Of a stretch of 64,000 bases of DNA, positions 1 through 8,337 are shown in pieces (the first letter of the stretch is position 1; the number at the start of each line of letters is the position of its first letter). A program made the position numbers and the translations under genes. The DNA comes from Pseudomonas sp. MMS21 TM103 (GTDB lineage Bacteria > Pseudomonadota > Gammaproteobacteria > Pseudomonadales > Pseudomonadaceae): the NCBI RefSeq assembly GCF_022132145.1, contig NZ_JAJISP010000009.1, positions 62,001 through 126,000 of the forward strand. Direction: 5' to 3'. The notes under the pieces were generated by a model. The model did no database searches. It saw only the letters and a program-made list of their open reading frames with translations, and was not told where the DNA came from.

Positions 1-176
1 TGGCCGCCCTGCAGCGGGGCGACCTGCCGCGCGTGCGCCAGTTGCTCAAGGCGCGCCTGAGTACGCGCATCTGGGATGCGGCGTCCTGGCAGGCCTTTGA
101 AGAGCGCGCACGGCGGGTCGATGAGGTCGATGACCAGGCGGCGGTGCGCGCCGCGTTGCGCTGGGCCGTTGGCTAG
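1..176 (+). CDS. C-terminal end of an unidentified protein
   Basis: The reading frame is open from the window edge (codons begin at position 3) to a TAG at 174-176, giving about 57 residues. The tail is rich in Arg, Ala and Leu, with charged helices and no membrane segment, and ends in RWAVG. Codon use is typical of the GC-rich backbone, so this is probably a real gene that starts outside the window. I do not recognise the family. The SRAP remnant begins directly after its stop codon on the opposite strand. Confidence 0.5.
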   Translation, partial: AALQRGDLPRVRQLLKARLSTRIWDAASWQAFEERARRVDEVDDQAAVRAALRWAVG

Positions 177-189
177 CTTGGCGGCGGGC

Positions 190-412
190 GATCGCCCGCA
201 CGATCTGTTCGGGCCGCTAGGAAGTTGTATCCGGGTCTATCCACTCGCGGACCTCGCTGCCGGCGTAGGCGGATGAAGTAGGGCTGCTTGTGCTGCGAGC
301 CGGTCTCGTCCTTCACCCACTCATACCAGCCGTCAGCTGCGAGCAGCGCGCGGTGTTGCCATATCTTCTTGAAGAGCGTGCCGCTCGCCACCGTCCCGAC
401 ACGGGCGTCCAT
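190..412 (-). pseudogene. Truncated, internally deleted copy of the SRAP (YedK-like) gene
   Basis: On the minus strand this stretch matches the intact SRAP gene at 5580-6296. It keeps the part around AADGWYEWV and KQPYFIRLR and a further C-terminal piece matching about 5706-5760. Compared with the intact copy, about 100 bp and about 50 bp are missing internally, so the frame is broken, and homology stops abruptly near 412 before the catalytic Cys2 N-terminus. The next 180 bases, to the glycogen phosphorylase start, contain a minus-strand open stretch (MVRLAQFYGRRRNGYVKEM) that I cannot assign. The fragment has the same orientation as the intact copy and lies on the other side of the decayed region, so the two copies flank that region as direct repeats. 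Confidence 0.8.
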
Positions 413-589
413 CGGTGCGGCAGCAGTTCGATCAGTTTCACTCGCGCGCTGCGTCCGCCAGTGGTGAGCATCTCTTTCACATATCCATTGCGTCGACGAC
501 CGTAAAACTGTGCCAGCCGGACCATACTAATGGCAGCCGCACGAGCTACGCGCACTGTGGCTCCCCATAGCAAAGAGGGAAGGTCGATC

Positions 590-3172
590 GTGGATCGCTA
601 TGGTCATCATGTGCCTCATGGCACGAATGATCAGGGTCCGCAAAACTACCGGATGCATCGAGGTGTCGACGTGTATGCGTTCTTGCCACGCGAGTTGCCG
701 GAGCAACTCTCCGCATTAACCGAGCTCGCGCTTAACCTGCGCTGGACCTGGAATCATGCACTCGACGGCCTGTGGAAAGCGATTGACCCGGAACTATGGG
801 AGCGCACCCATAATCCATGGATGATTCTGCAGAACGCTTCGCAGCAGTGTCTTGACGAACTCTGCCGAGATGCCACTTTCTCGCAGAAGCTCGCGCACGC
901 CATCCAAGAGCATCGACGATATCTTGAAGACACATGCTGGTATGCACAGCAGCATACGGCTAGCGATTCGGCGCGGATCGCCTACTTCAGCATGGAGTTT
1001 GGTCTGAGCGAGGCCTTTCCGCTCTACGCCGGCGGACTCGGTGTGCTGGCCGGGGATTACCTCAAGACGGCGAGCGACATGGGCGTTCCGATACTTGGCG
1101 TGGGTTTGCTCTATCAGGAAGGTTATTTTCGGCAAAACATCGACGTGGGAGGCAGGCAGCACGAGGCCTATCCCTACAACGACCCGACCAGCCTGCCGAT
1201 TCAGCCTACTATCGGCAACGAAGGCGCATGGCTGAAAATCGTGCTGGAGCTTCCCGGTCGCACTTTGTATGTGCGTGTATGGCAAGCCATCGTCGGACGT
1301 ACGCGCCTGTACCTGCTGGACAGTAACGATCTGCGCAATGGTGCTGGCGACCGCGGTATCACCGCTAAGTTGTACGGTGGCGGTTCGGAAATGCGTTTGC
1401 TCCAAGAAGTGGTGCTCGGCATTGGCGGCTGGGCAGTACTCGACGCACTTGGTCTCGACGTTGACGTGTGCCACCTCAACGAAGGTCATGCCGCACTGCT
1501 TGTGCTGGAGCGCGCCCGGCGCTTCATGCACAAGATGGGAACATCGTTCTGGGAGGCGTGGTGGGCAACTCGTGCAGGTAATGTATTCACAACGCATACG
1601 CCAGTGGCTGCAGGTTTCGACTCATTTTCACCCTCGCTGATTGGCAAGTATGCGCGCGACTATCTCGACGACTGTCACATCTCATTGCGCGAACTTCTTG
1701 CGCTAGGCCGGCGTGATCCGGCGAACGACGATGAGCCGTTCAACATGGCTTTCCTGGCATTGCGGGGGTGCGCTCAGTGCAATGCAGTGAGTCGTTTGCA
1801 TGGCGAGGTCAGCCGTCGACTGTTCAGTGATCTCTATCCACGTTGGCCGCTGGAAGAGATACCCGTGGGACATGTTACCAACGGCGTCCATGTGCCTTCC
1901 TGGGACTCGGTCTGGTCCGATCACCTGTGGACCAGCACCTGTGGCAAGGCGCGTTGGCTCGGCACGGTGGAGTCTCTCCCGGGGACGGTCTCCAACAGTG
2001 ACGATATGGCCTTGTGGACCATGGCCGCCGAGCAACGCCGCGACCTGGTGCATTACACGCGTAGCCGCTTGGCATGGCACCTTGGACAGCGTGGCGAGTC
2101 GGCGCAACAGGTTGAAGAAGCCGCGCAGGTGCTTGATCCCAATTGCCTCACGCTTGGTTTCGCGCGGCGATTTACCGACTATAAGCGACCGAATCTGCTG
2201 CTGCATGACCCGGAACGCCTGACGCGTCTGCTAACCGATGAGCATCATCCGGTACAGTTGATCATCGCCGGTAAAGCCCACCCCAATGACGAGCAGGGCA
2301 AGCAGCTGATCCAGGCATGGATGGAGTTTGTTCATCGGCCGAATCTACGAAGGCATGTCGTGTTCCTGGAGGATTACGACATCGAACTGGCCCAACATCT
2401 GGTGCAAGGCGTCGATGTCTGGATCAATACACCGCGGCGACCATGGGAAGCCTGCGGTACCAGTGGTATGAAAGTACTGGTCAACGGTGGACTGAACCTG
2501 TCCGAATTGGACGGCTGGTGGGCGGAGGCGTACCAGCCTGCCTGCGGATGGGCGATCGGCGACGACGCTCCCAGCGACGATATGGCCGACGCCGAGCGCT
2601 TGTACAGCCTGCTCGAAGCAGAAGTAGTACCCACCTTCTACACGCGCGACACGCAGGGAATTCCACGTGGTTGGGTGCAACGCATGCGCGCCAGCATGTC
2701 GCAGCTGGGGCCGCAATTCAGTAGCAATCGCATGTTCCTCGAATACCAGGATCGTTATTACCAACCGGCGATTCAGGCTTTCCGACTCCGCAGCAAGGAT
2801 AAGGCCGAGCTCGCCCGCGCACTTCATGCGTGGCAGAAGGCGGTTGCCACTGGATGGGACAAAATACATTTCGGCACAGTCGATACGAAACACGACGGCG
2901 ACCGACTGCACATCAGCGTGCCGGTCTATCTGGGGGAGATCGCCGCGGAATGGGTAAGGGTGGAACTCTATTGCGCCTTGTGCGATGAGCACCCGGAAGA
3001 ATGCCTGCCGATGAACTCAGTCGAGCCCATTACCGGTGCCATTCAGGGGTATATCTTTTCCATCACGGTCGCGGCAACGCGGCCTGCGGATCATTACACC
3101 CCCCGGGTGCGCGCCTGGCGCCCAGACGCCTTTCTGCCGGCGGAAAATTCACTGATTGCCTGGCAGCGTTGA
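590..3172 (+). CDS. glgP: Alpha-glucan (glycogen) phosphorylase, GlgP/DUF3417 type
   Basis: About 860 residues. The protein would release glucose 1-phosphate from alpha-1,4-glucans in the cytoplasm using pyridoxal phosphate. The N-terminus carries the DUF3417-like segment (LALNLRWTWNHALDGLW), followed by the phosphorylase signatures AYFSMEFGLSEAFPLYAGGL, HLNEGHAAL, FTTHTPVAAGFD and, in the C-terminal half, GFARRFTDYKRPNL and CGTSGMKVLVNGG around the cofactor site. An upstream ATG at 530 is in frame, but GTG at 590 follows an AGAGGGAAGG ribosome site at 574-582 at good spacing, so I chose it. No other glycogen gene is nearby, and the surroundings are decayed foreign DNA, so it was probably acquired horizontally. 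Confidence 0.9.
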   Translation: MDRYGHHVPHGTNDQGPQNYRMHRGVDVYAFLPRELPEQLSALTELALNLRWTWNHALDGLWKAIDPELWERTHNPWMILQNASQQCLDELCRDATFSQKLAHAIQEHRRYLEDTCWYAQQHTASDSARIAYFSMEFGLSEAFPLYAGGLGVLAGDYLKTASDMGVPILGVGLLYQEGYFRQNIDVGGRQHEAYPYNDPTSLPIQPTIGNEGAWLKIVLELPGRTLYVRVWQAIVGRTRLYLLDSNDLRNGAGDRGITAKLYGGGSEMRLLQEVVLGIGGWAVLDALGLDVDVCHLNEGHAALLVLERARRFMHKMGTSFWEAWWATRAGNVFTTHTPVAAGFDSFSPSLIGKYARDYLDDCHISLRELLALGRRDPANDDEPFNMAFLALRGCAQCNAVSRLHGEVSRRLFSDLYPRWPLEEIPVGHVTNGVHVPSWDSVWSDHLWTSTCGKARWLGTVESLPGTVSNSDDMALWTMAAEQRRDLVHYTRSRLAWHLGQRGESAQQVEEAAQVLDPNCLTLGFARRFTDYKRPNLLLHDPERLTRLLTDEHHPVQLIIAGKAHPNDEQGKQLIQAWMEFVHRPNLRRHVVFLEDYDIELAQHLVQGVDVWINTPRRPWEACGTSGMKVLVNGGLNLSELDGWWAEAYQPACGWAIGDDAPSDDMADAERLYSLLEAEVVPTFYTRDTQGIPRGWVQRMRASMSQLGPQFSSNRMFLEYQDRYYQPAIQAFRLRSKDKAELARALHAWQKAVATGWDKIHFGTVDTKHDGDRLHISVPVYLGEIAAEWVRVELYCALCDEHPEECLPMNSVEPITGAIQGYIFSITVAATRPADHYTPRVRAWRPDAFLPAENSLIAWQR

Positions 3173-3479
3173 GGCTGCCGCGCATGCACATTTATCGCCT
3201 GGGAAGGTCTTTATTAATTCCCGCATAAGTCGCTGCCGGCACTAATGGCATACCTGGCCTTTGATCCAGGCAGTGCGTCAGCAGGCATGAGCATGAGTTT
3301 TAATCGATATGACTTTGGTGTTCATCAGCTTCTCGGGTGGAGTTTGTCCGCAGCTGTTCTTGGAAAATATAAGCAAATGTCCGCTAAAGAATAGAAGGAC
3401 TTGCGGGCTCTGGGTTTTGTATAGGATTGAATATATGTCAGAGGGCTTTAATGCCTCTAATGGGACAGTTCCTGTTAAT
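3173..3479. other. Non-coding gap after glgP
   Basis: This stretch is more AT-rich than the backbone. I see no convincing gene, terminator or repeat in it; the short open frames on both strands lack ribosome sites and coding character. Confidence 0.5.
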
Positions 3480-3701
3480 TCAGTGACGCCATTCATGCAC
3501 CCTTGGCCGTGGCAAGTTGGTGGTGCCCGCTACTGTCTCAGTGCCGAAGTTGTTAGCAGGGTCATCTAGAATTGCTTGGCGCTTAATCGCTGCGTCATAT
3601 TGAGCCTTGTCCTGGTGGGCTGTCTGCATAAAGTAATTATATTCAGCGCCAAGAGATTTCATGGTATGCGATCTGCCATGATCAAACATTCTAAACCCCA
3701 A
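3480..3701 (-). CDS. Small hypothetical protein, possibly a gene fragment
   Basis: A 73-codon minus-strand frame. The middle (GAEYNYFMQTAHQDKAQYDA) looks like genuine soluble protein, with balanced charge and helix-forming residues, but the start is uncertain and I do not recognise the family. It sits next to an MvaT-like fragment and other remnants, so it may itself be the tail of a broken gene. There is no signal peptide or membrane segment. Confidence 0.3.
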   Translation of the reverse strand: MGFRMFDHGRSHTMKSLGAEYNYFMQTAHQDKAQYDAAIKRQAILDDPANNFGTETVAGTTNLPRPRVHEWRH

Positions 3702-3728
3702 GAAAAAATTCCCCGCAGAGCCCTGATT

Positions 3729-3959
3729 TTAAATAAAAACAGGTCTTGCTGAATGTGCCAGGACGTCGATAACGTCGGCGCCGAACTCAGTTTTCCATTC
3801 TTTAAGTTGGCGATGGTTGCAGCATTTGGTTTCGATATCTGCGCCAGTGATCGGATTTTTGTAGATTTTTACATCGCGAGGCTTGCGAGTGAACTTCGCC
3901 GTATCAACTGGTGCACCGCGATCGGCATTGGGATCAAGAAAACTGATGACTGTCCATTC
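3729..3959 (-). pseudogene. C-terminal fragment of an MvaT/MvaU-family (H-NS-like) protein
   Basis: The minus-strand frame encodes VISFLDPNADR, then a basic linker, then KIYKNPITGADIETK and NHRQLKEWKTEFGADV. This is the order of the MvaT family: the end of the oligomerisation region, a flexible linker, and the AT-hook-like DNA-binding domain (compare YKNPHTGE-IETKGGNH-LKEWK of MvaT). The N-terminal coiled coil needed for dimerisation is absent. Upstream sequence in the same frame is unrelated and runs into a repeat-like stretch at about 3969-4030. A free DNA-binding domain could act as an antagonist if expressed, but I see no start codon with a ribosome site. Confidence 0.75.
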
Positions 3960-3968
3960 CTGGCCGGT

Positions 3969-4030
3969 GTCTGCCTTTCGTGACAGGCGGCTTTGGGTCG
4001 GTGTCGGTCGATCGTGACCGGCAGCTAACG
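3969..4030. repeat. Possible intergenic repeat abutting the MvaT-like fragment
   Basis: The plus strand reads as alternating GGTCGG and GACCGGCAGC-like words with imperfect dyad symmetry (ACAGGCGGCTTTGGGTCGG, then GTGACCGGCAGC). It resembles a scattered Pseudomonas intergenic sequence that I recall. A weaker relative (AATGGGTCGATCGCC, then GCTTTGGGT) lies at about 5513-5555. Both sit at edges of broken genes. Confidence 0.3.
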
Positions 4031-4260
4031 AACCCCCACCGCTCCTTACGTGATCGTTCCTCAGCACATCCCCCGGTGCTGGAGGTGCGGCTCCGAGCCA
4101 CCGCTGTGCCTTACGTCGAAGCCCTATTTGCCCGGCGCTACTCTAAGCTCATGCGCTGTCGTCCGACTGACGCTCTGCTGAAGTTTCTGGAAAGCCTCTG
4201 AAATTTTGCAAAGCCGGCAATGCTTGGCAGCCAGGCGTGCGACCACCACCACCTCTGCTG

Positions 4261-4440
4261 CATAACCGCAAGAACTGGCCGTTCAGCGACACGCCAAAAA
4301 GCGCAACCGCCAGCGCTCAGCTCTACAGTCTCGTTGAAACCGGCAAAGCCAACGGCTAGAAACCCCAGCCTGGCTGCGTCCTGTCCTCGAATAGTTGCCG
4401 CAGGCCCGTAACGTCGAAGCGCTATTGCACACCAGCGATG
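4261..4440 (+). pseudogene. IS66-family transposase (TnpC) C-terminal remnant
   Basis: The frame starting at 4261 gives HNRKNWPFSDTPKSATASAQ, then LYSLVETGKANG and a TAG at 4357. This corresponds to the conserved IS66 TnpC end (GRKNWLFSDTPKGA-ASAQLYSLVETAKANG). The continuation (WLRPVLE, stop, LPQARNVEALL) is found from 4371 in another frame, so the remnant has at least one frameshift and two premature stops. I could not find the rest of the element, its helper ORFs or terminal inverted repeats. The 4031-4260 stretch holds nothing I can assign, and 4441-4600 likewise. Confidence 0.75.
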
Positions 4441-4632
4441 CCCACAGTAAGCATCAATCCCGTTTATTGAAAGACGTGGTTCGTGGATCGTTTGCGGGTT
4501 GTTGGGTACCGCAGGTTACTTGACTAAAATCCATGACGAACTACTTTATAGGTGTTGTTATTCAATGCGCTTCGGACTGTAGGAAAGTGAAGTCACAGTT
4601 CTCATTTTCAAGTATGTACGGAGACTGTCAAC

Positions 4633-5088
4633 ATGAAAGCAATTGGTGTTAAAAAGTTACTGAGTTTTATCCAGTATCCAGTATTTTTTATAGCAGTGTT
4701 TGGCAGCGGTATCGCCAGTGCAGAAGAGGTAAAAATCGGATTCGAGGAATTCCGCTTACATTGTTCAACATGTCATGGTCAAGACGCAAAAGGGAATGGT
4801 CCGATGGCCCAATTCCTGAAAATCAAACCTGCCGATTTGACTGTGCTAGCTAAGAACAATACAGGCCAGTACGAAACCAAAGCAGGCCAGTATCCGTTTC
4901 ATCGTGTTTTTCAAATCATCGATGGTAGAACTCAGGTGTCAGGTCATGGTGTGAGAGAAATGCCTATCTGGGGGGGGCGTTATCAAGAGGAAATAGGCGA
5001 TAAGTATGGCCCGTATGGTGGGGAAGCGGCTGTTCGGGGAAGGATTCTTGAGCTGGTTTATTATCTCCAAACTATTCAGGTGGATTGA
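4633..5088 (+). CDS. Exported monohaem cytochrome c
   Basis: 151 residues with a signal peptide at about 1-30 (hydrophobic core FFIAVFGSGIASA). One class I haem-binding site, CSTCH, lies at residues 44-48, and a likely axial methionine in REMPIWGG (Met110). The mature protein is a small periplasmic electron carrier. An ACGGAGA ribosome site precedes the ATG. The coding sequence is clearly more AT-rich than the backbone, and remnants lie on both sides, so it is probably a foreign acquisition. No oxidase, reductase or maturation gene is adjacent, so its redox partner is unknown. Confidence 0.85.
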   Translation: MKAIGVKKLLSFIQYPVFFIAVFGSGIASAEEVKIGFEEFRLHCSTCHGQDAKGNGPMAQFLKIKPADLTVLAKNNTGQYETKAGQYPFHRVFQIIDGRTQVSGHGVREMPIWGGRYQEEIGDKYGPYGGEAAVRGRILELVYYLQTIQVD

Positions 5089-5110
5089 GTGGGCGTGAAT
5101 AAAGTGGAGT

Positions 5111-5444
5111 TTATTTGGACATAAGCCCGGAAATGAAGGCCGGTACCAGGTCTTCGAAGGCTCTGAACGGCCCGGCGTTCGTGAGGTCCTCGAAGATGAT
5201 GCTCGACGACTTGCCGCCCAGCTCCACGGTAGACGGAATGATGGTCTTGGGGCGCACTTGAGGATGTGCGGGCCCGGTGAAGGCGATCTTGGTGATGCGC
5301 TTGCCTTCACCGGCTTCGCGGCCAAGGCCCAGAACCACGTTGAGCACACCGGGCGGCAGCAGGTCACCGATCAGCGCCATCAGCATGGTGATCGACACCG
5401 GGCCAGTTCGCTGGCTTCAAGATCACACAGTTGCCGGAAGCTTT
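5111..5444 (-). pseudogene. Aldehyde dehydrogenase fragment (ExaC/acetaldehyde dehydrogenase-like)
   Basis: Read on the minus strand it contains SGNCVILKPA, a frameshift near 5405, LIGDLLPPGVLNVV and IAFTG, then PSTVELGGKSSSIIFEDL. These are consecutive blocks of the NAD-binding half of an aldehyde dehydrogenase. Several in-frame pieces are missing, and the sequence ends before the catalytic cysteine block, so it is not functional. The 5445-5579 bases contain only a weak copy of the repeat-like words seen near 3969. Confidence 0.85.
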
Positions 5445-5579
5445 GAAATCAGCAACCCAATGTCTGGTGTGGGCTCAATTGAACCATTCGTTGGCACGGT
5501 TGCTGATGATTGCAATGGGTCGATCGCCGCCAGTGGCCAACGTTAGCTTTGGGTTGAATCCACAGCCGCTTCCCGCCGG

Positions 5580-6296
5580 TCAGAGCCGGTCGGGTGGCTC
5601 TCCTGAATCAAGGGGAGCGATTAGCGCTGGCCCGGTGTTTTTCACGTTACCCACCGCCTTGCCGACCCGATACCATTCGAACGCCTCGGACTGCAGGCCC
5701 AGCTCCCGCACGATCTGTTCGGCCCGCTGCGCAGTTGTATGCGGGTCTATCCACTCGCGGGCCAAGTCCGCTGGTAGCACCACGGGGCGGCGATCGTGGA
5801 TATCCCGTATGTCGCCCTGGGCGGCGGCGGTGATGATCACGAACCCGTCGTCCTCGCTGACTTCGCTGCCGGCGTGGGGGAGCTGGCCGATGGCGGCGAA
5901 GAACATCGGCCCGCCGCCGCGCAGGCGGATGAAGTAGGGCTGCTTGTGCTGCGGATCGGTCTCGTCCATCACCCACTCAAACCAGCCGTCAGCGGCGACC
6001 AGCGCGCGGTGCGGCCATATCTGCCTGAAGAACTTGCCGCTCGCCACCGTCTCGACACGGGCGTTGAACGGCGGCGGCTTCTTGACCTTCTTCGCCCAGT
6101 GCGGGGCCCAGCCCCATCTCACTGCGGCGATCGTCAGGCCGCCGCCCTCCGCGTGCAGCAACTGTACGGTGGTCTGTGGCGCCACGTTGTAGCGCTCGAT
6201 CGGCAGGTTGTCGTAGCCGCCGATCACCTCCTGCTCGCTGTTCAGCTCGCGCAGGTAATCCGCCATCCCCTGATACTGGGCAAATCGTCCACACAT
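5580..6296 (-). CDS. yedK: SRAP-domain protein (YedK/HMCES family)
   Basis: 238 residues beginning MCGRFAQY, so Cys2 is exposed after Met removal. This residue forms a thiazolidine crosslink with abasic sites in single-stranded DNA and protects them during replication. Other family motifs are present: YNVAPQT, VRWGWAPHW, NARVETV (Asn and Glu), AADGWFEW and IHDRRPVVLP (active-site His). The length is normal. It is divergent from umuDC with a LexA box in between, so SOS control is likely. A broken partial copy lies at 190-412. Confidence 0.93.
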   Translation of the reverse strand: MCGRFAQYQGMADYLRELNSEQEVIGGYDNLPIERYNVAPQTTVQLLHAEGGGLTIAAVRWGWAPHWAKKVKKPPPFNARVETVASGKFFRQIWPHRALVAADGWFEWVMDETDPQHKQPYFIRLRGGGPMFFAAIGQLPHAGSEVSEDDGFVIITAAAQGDIRDIHDRRPVVLPADLAREWIDPHTTAQRAEQIVRELGLQSEAFEWYRVGKAVGNVKNTGPALIAPLDSGEPPDRL

Positions 6297-6354
6297 GGTC
6301 GTCCGCTCGTCATCGCCTTGCTCATTCTGATTGTAGGCTGGCTGGTTTGTTCTG

Positions 6355-6374
6355 TACTGTATATGGATACAGTA
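6355..6374. promoter_or_regulatory. LexA (SOS) box between the SRAP gene and umuDC
   Basis: TACTGTATATGGATACAGTA contains CTGT-N8-ACAG with extended flanks that match the gammaproteobacterial LexA consensus at nearly every position. It lies 17 bp upstream of the umuD ATG and 59 bp from the SRAP start, so LexA could repress both directions. Confidence 0.93.
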
Positions 6375-6390
6375 TTATTACAGGTGCATC

Positions 6391-6825
6391 ATGTCCTGCA
6401 CGATTCTCGGGCCACTGAGCAGCAGCTCCGTGAGCCTGCCGTTCTATTCCTTCCGCGTCCCGGCCGGGTTTCCCTCGCCGGCGCAGGATCACATCGAAGC
6501 CGAGATATCCCTCGACGAGTTGCTCGACCTGCGCGCACCGCACATGTACCTGGTGCGCATCAGTGGCGACAGCATGATCGACGCGGGGCTGTTCGATGGC
6601 GACCTGGCGATCGTCAATCGAGCGATGCAGGGGCGGCCTGGCTTGATCGTCATCGCCGCGCTCAACGGCGATGCCTTGGTCAAGCGCCTGGCCAAGGAAG
6701 GCGAACAGATCGTTCTGCGGGCCGAGAACAAGGCCTACGCGCCGCGCTATGTACTCGAAGGCGACGAGTTGCTGATCTGGGGCGTGGTCACCCACAGCGT
6801 GCACTGCCATGCCCCCAGCCTCTGA
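6391..6825 (+). CDS. umuD: UmuD, autoproteolytic subunit of DNA polymerase V
   Basis: 144 residues, the usual length. RecA-stimulated self-cleavage produces UmuD', which partners UmuC in translesion synthesis. The cleavage site is Ala25-Gly26 (RVPAGFPSP), which is LexA-like rather than the Cys-Gly of E. coli UmuD. The Ser-Lys dyad is Ser61 (SGDSMIDAG) and Lys98 (LVKRLAK). The gene overlaps umuC by 17 bp and follows a LexA box directly. Confidence 0.95.
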   Translation: MSCTILGPLSSSSVSLPFYSFRVPAGFPSPAQDHIEAEISLDELLDLRAPHMYLVRISGDSMIDAGLFDGDLAIVNRAMQGRPGLIVIAALNGDALVKRLAKEGEQIVLRAENKAYAPRYVLEGDELLIWGVVTHSVHCHAPSL

Positions 6826-8089
6826 ACCGGCAATTGCCCTGATCGACTGCAACTCGTTCTACGCCAGTTGCGAGCGGGTGTTCCGCCCGGACCTGCTGCG
6901 TACGCCGATCGTCGTGCTGTCGAACAACGACGGCTGCGTGATCGCCCGCTCGGCCGAGGCCAAGGTGCTGGGCATCAAGATGGGCGAGCCATATTTTCAG
7001 ATCAGACAAAAGTTGCGGCAGCACGGCATTTTGGCGTTCTCCAGCAACTACGCGCTTTACGGCGATATGAGTCAGCGGGTGATGGCCATCCTCGAGGGGA
7101 TGGCCCCGGTGCTGGAGGTGTACAGCATCGATGAGGCGTTCGCCGACCTGACCGGTATGCCCGGCAACCTGGAGGCACTGGGGCGCGAGATGCGTGCACG
7201 GGTGCTGCGCGGCACTGGCATCCCGGTGGGGGTAGGCATTGCCCAGACCAAGACCCTGGCCAAACTGGCCAATCGTGCGGCGAAGCTATGGCAGCGGCAG
7301 ACCGGTGGGGTCGTGGACATCCGCCAGCCCGCAAAGCGCGACAAGCTGCTGCAGGTGATGGATGTCAGCGAGGTCTGGGGTATCGGCCGGCAGATGACCG
7401 CCCACCTGGCCGACATGAACATTCGTACGGCCTGGGAGCTTGCCCAGGCCGACGCCTGGACACTGCGCAGCAAGTTCTCGGTGGTGGTCGAGAAGACGGC
7501 CCGTGAGCTGCGCGGTACATCCTGCCTGGCGCTTGAGGAACAAGTACCGCCGCGGCAAGAGATCTGCTGCAGTCGGATGTTTGGCAAGCGCCTGCATGAA
7601 CTGCCGCCGATCCGCGAAGCGGTGGCCACCTACGCCGCGCGGGCCTGTGAAAAGCTGCGTGCGCAGCACTCCCTGTGCAAGAAGGTGCGGGTCAGTATTC
7701 GCACCGGCATGTTCAACCCGGACGAGCCGAAGTTCGCCAAGGGCATTATCTGTGAGTTGCCCTATCCGACCGACGATACCCGGCTGATAACCAAGGCTGC
7801 CGCCGAGGGGCTGGAACTGATCTACCGGGCCGGCTTTGCCTTCAGCAAGGCCGAGATCCTGTTGCTCGATCTGCGCCAGCGTGGCGAGTTCACCGACGAC
7901 CTGTTCGTCGCGACACCGCCAGCGGCTGCCGAGCGGGTGATGGGGGTGATGGATGCGATCAATGCGCGCTGGGGGAGGGGGACCCTGCGGCCGGCAGGGG
8001 TGCCGGCGAAACCGGACTGGGGCATGCGGCGGGAGATGATGAGCCCGAGCTACACGACGCGGATTGATCAGTTATGGACGGTAACCTAA
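6809..8089 (+). CDS. umuC: UmuC, Y-family DNA polymerase V catalytic subunit
   Basis: 426 residues, full length. Motifs in order: LIDCNSFYASCERVF (palm, first metal aspartate), NNDGCVIARS, YSIDEAFADL (second Asp and Glu of the metal site), then GIGIAQTKTLAKLAN-like thumb residues (GVGIAQTKTLAKLANRAAK) and a little-finger domain to the C-terminus. It carries out error-prone bypass of DNA lesions as UmuD'2C. The overlap with umuD suggests translational coupling. Confidence 0.95.
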   Translation: MPPASEPAIALIDCNSFYASCERVFRPDLLRTPIVVLSNNDGCVIARSAEAKVLGIKMGEPYFQIRQKLRQHGILAFSSNYALYGDMSQRVMAILEGMAPVLEVYSIDEAFADLTGMPGNLEALGREMRARVLRGTGIPVGVGIAQTKTLAKLANRAAKLWQRQTGGVVDIRQPAKRDKLLQVMDVSEVWGIGRQMTAHLADMNIRTAWELAQADAWTLRSKFSVVVEKTARELRGTSCLALEEQVPPRQEICCSRMFGKRLHELPPIREAVATYAARACEKLRAQHSLCKKVRVSIRTGMFNPDEPKFAKGIICELPYPTDDTRLITKAAAEGLELIYRAGFAFSKAEILLLDLRQRGEFTDDLFVATPPAAAERVMGVMDAINARWGRGTLRPAGVPAKPDWGMRREMMSPSYTTRIDQLWTVT

Positions 8090-8228
8090 GGGCTGAGGTG
8101 ACGTGCCACGCAGGGGGCTGGTACCGGCCAACAGTGGGCGGGCAGGCCATGAAAAAATGAAAAATAAATGAGTCCCCTTATTCCTCAATATCTTTCCAAT
8201 AATTTTCCATTCTCTCTCCGTGTTCTTC

Positions 8229-8337
8229 GCCTAACGCATGGCTCTGCGACCCGAAATAGTTGGCGGTTTTTGCGCCGCGCAGCGAAATGCGCAAAAAGTG
8301 CCAACTGTTTTGGGTCCGTAGCAGCCACTTATTAGCA
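8229..8337 (-). other. attC recombination site of the cytochrome P460 cassette
   Basis: Reading on the minus strand from directly after the P460 stop codon, two long imperfect complementary arms follow (GGACCCAAAACAGTTGGC and GCCAACTATTTCGGGTC), with an inner GCGCAAAAA/TTTTTGCGC stem. The site ends in GTTAGGC, a perfect match to the integron core GTTRRRY. The outer partner core is degenerate (TGCTAAT). The size (109 bp) and symmetry fit an attC site, oriented so that the cassette gene lies on the minus strand. Confidence 0.78.

Noticed and set aside
4031..4260. Group II intron or further IS66 sequence between the repeat and the transposase remnant
   Set aside because: I could not find intron domain V, a reverse transcriptase, or convincing IS66 homology in this stretch.
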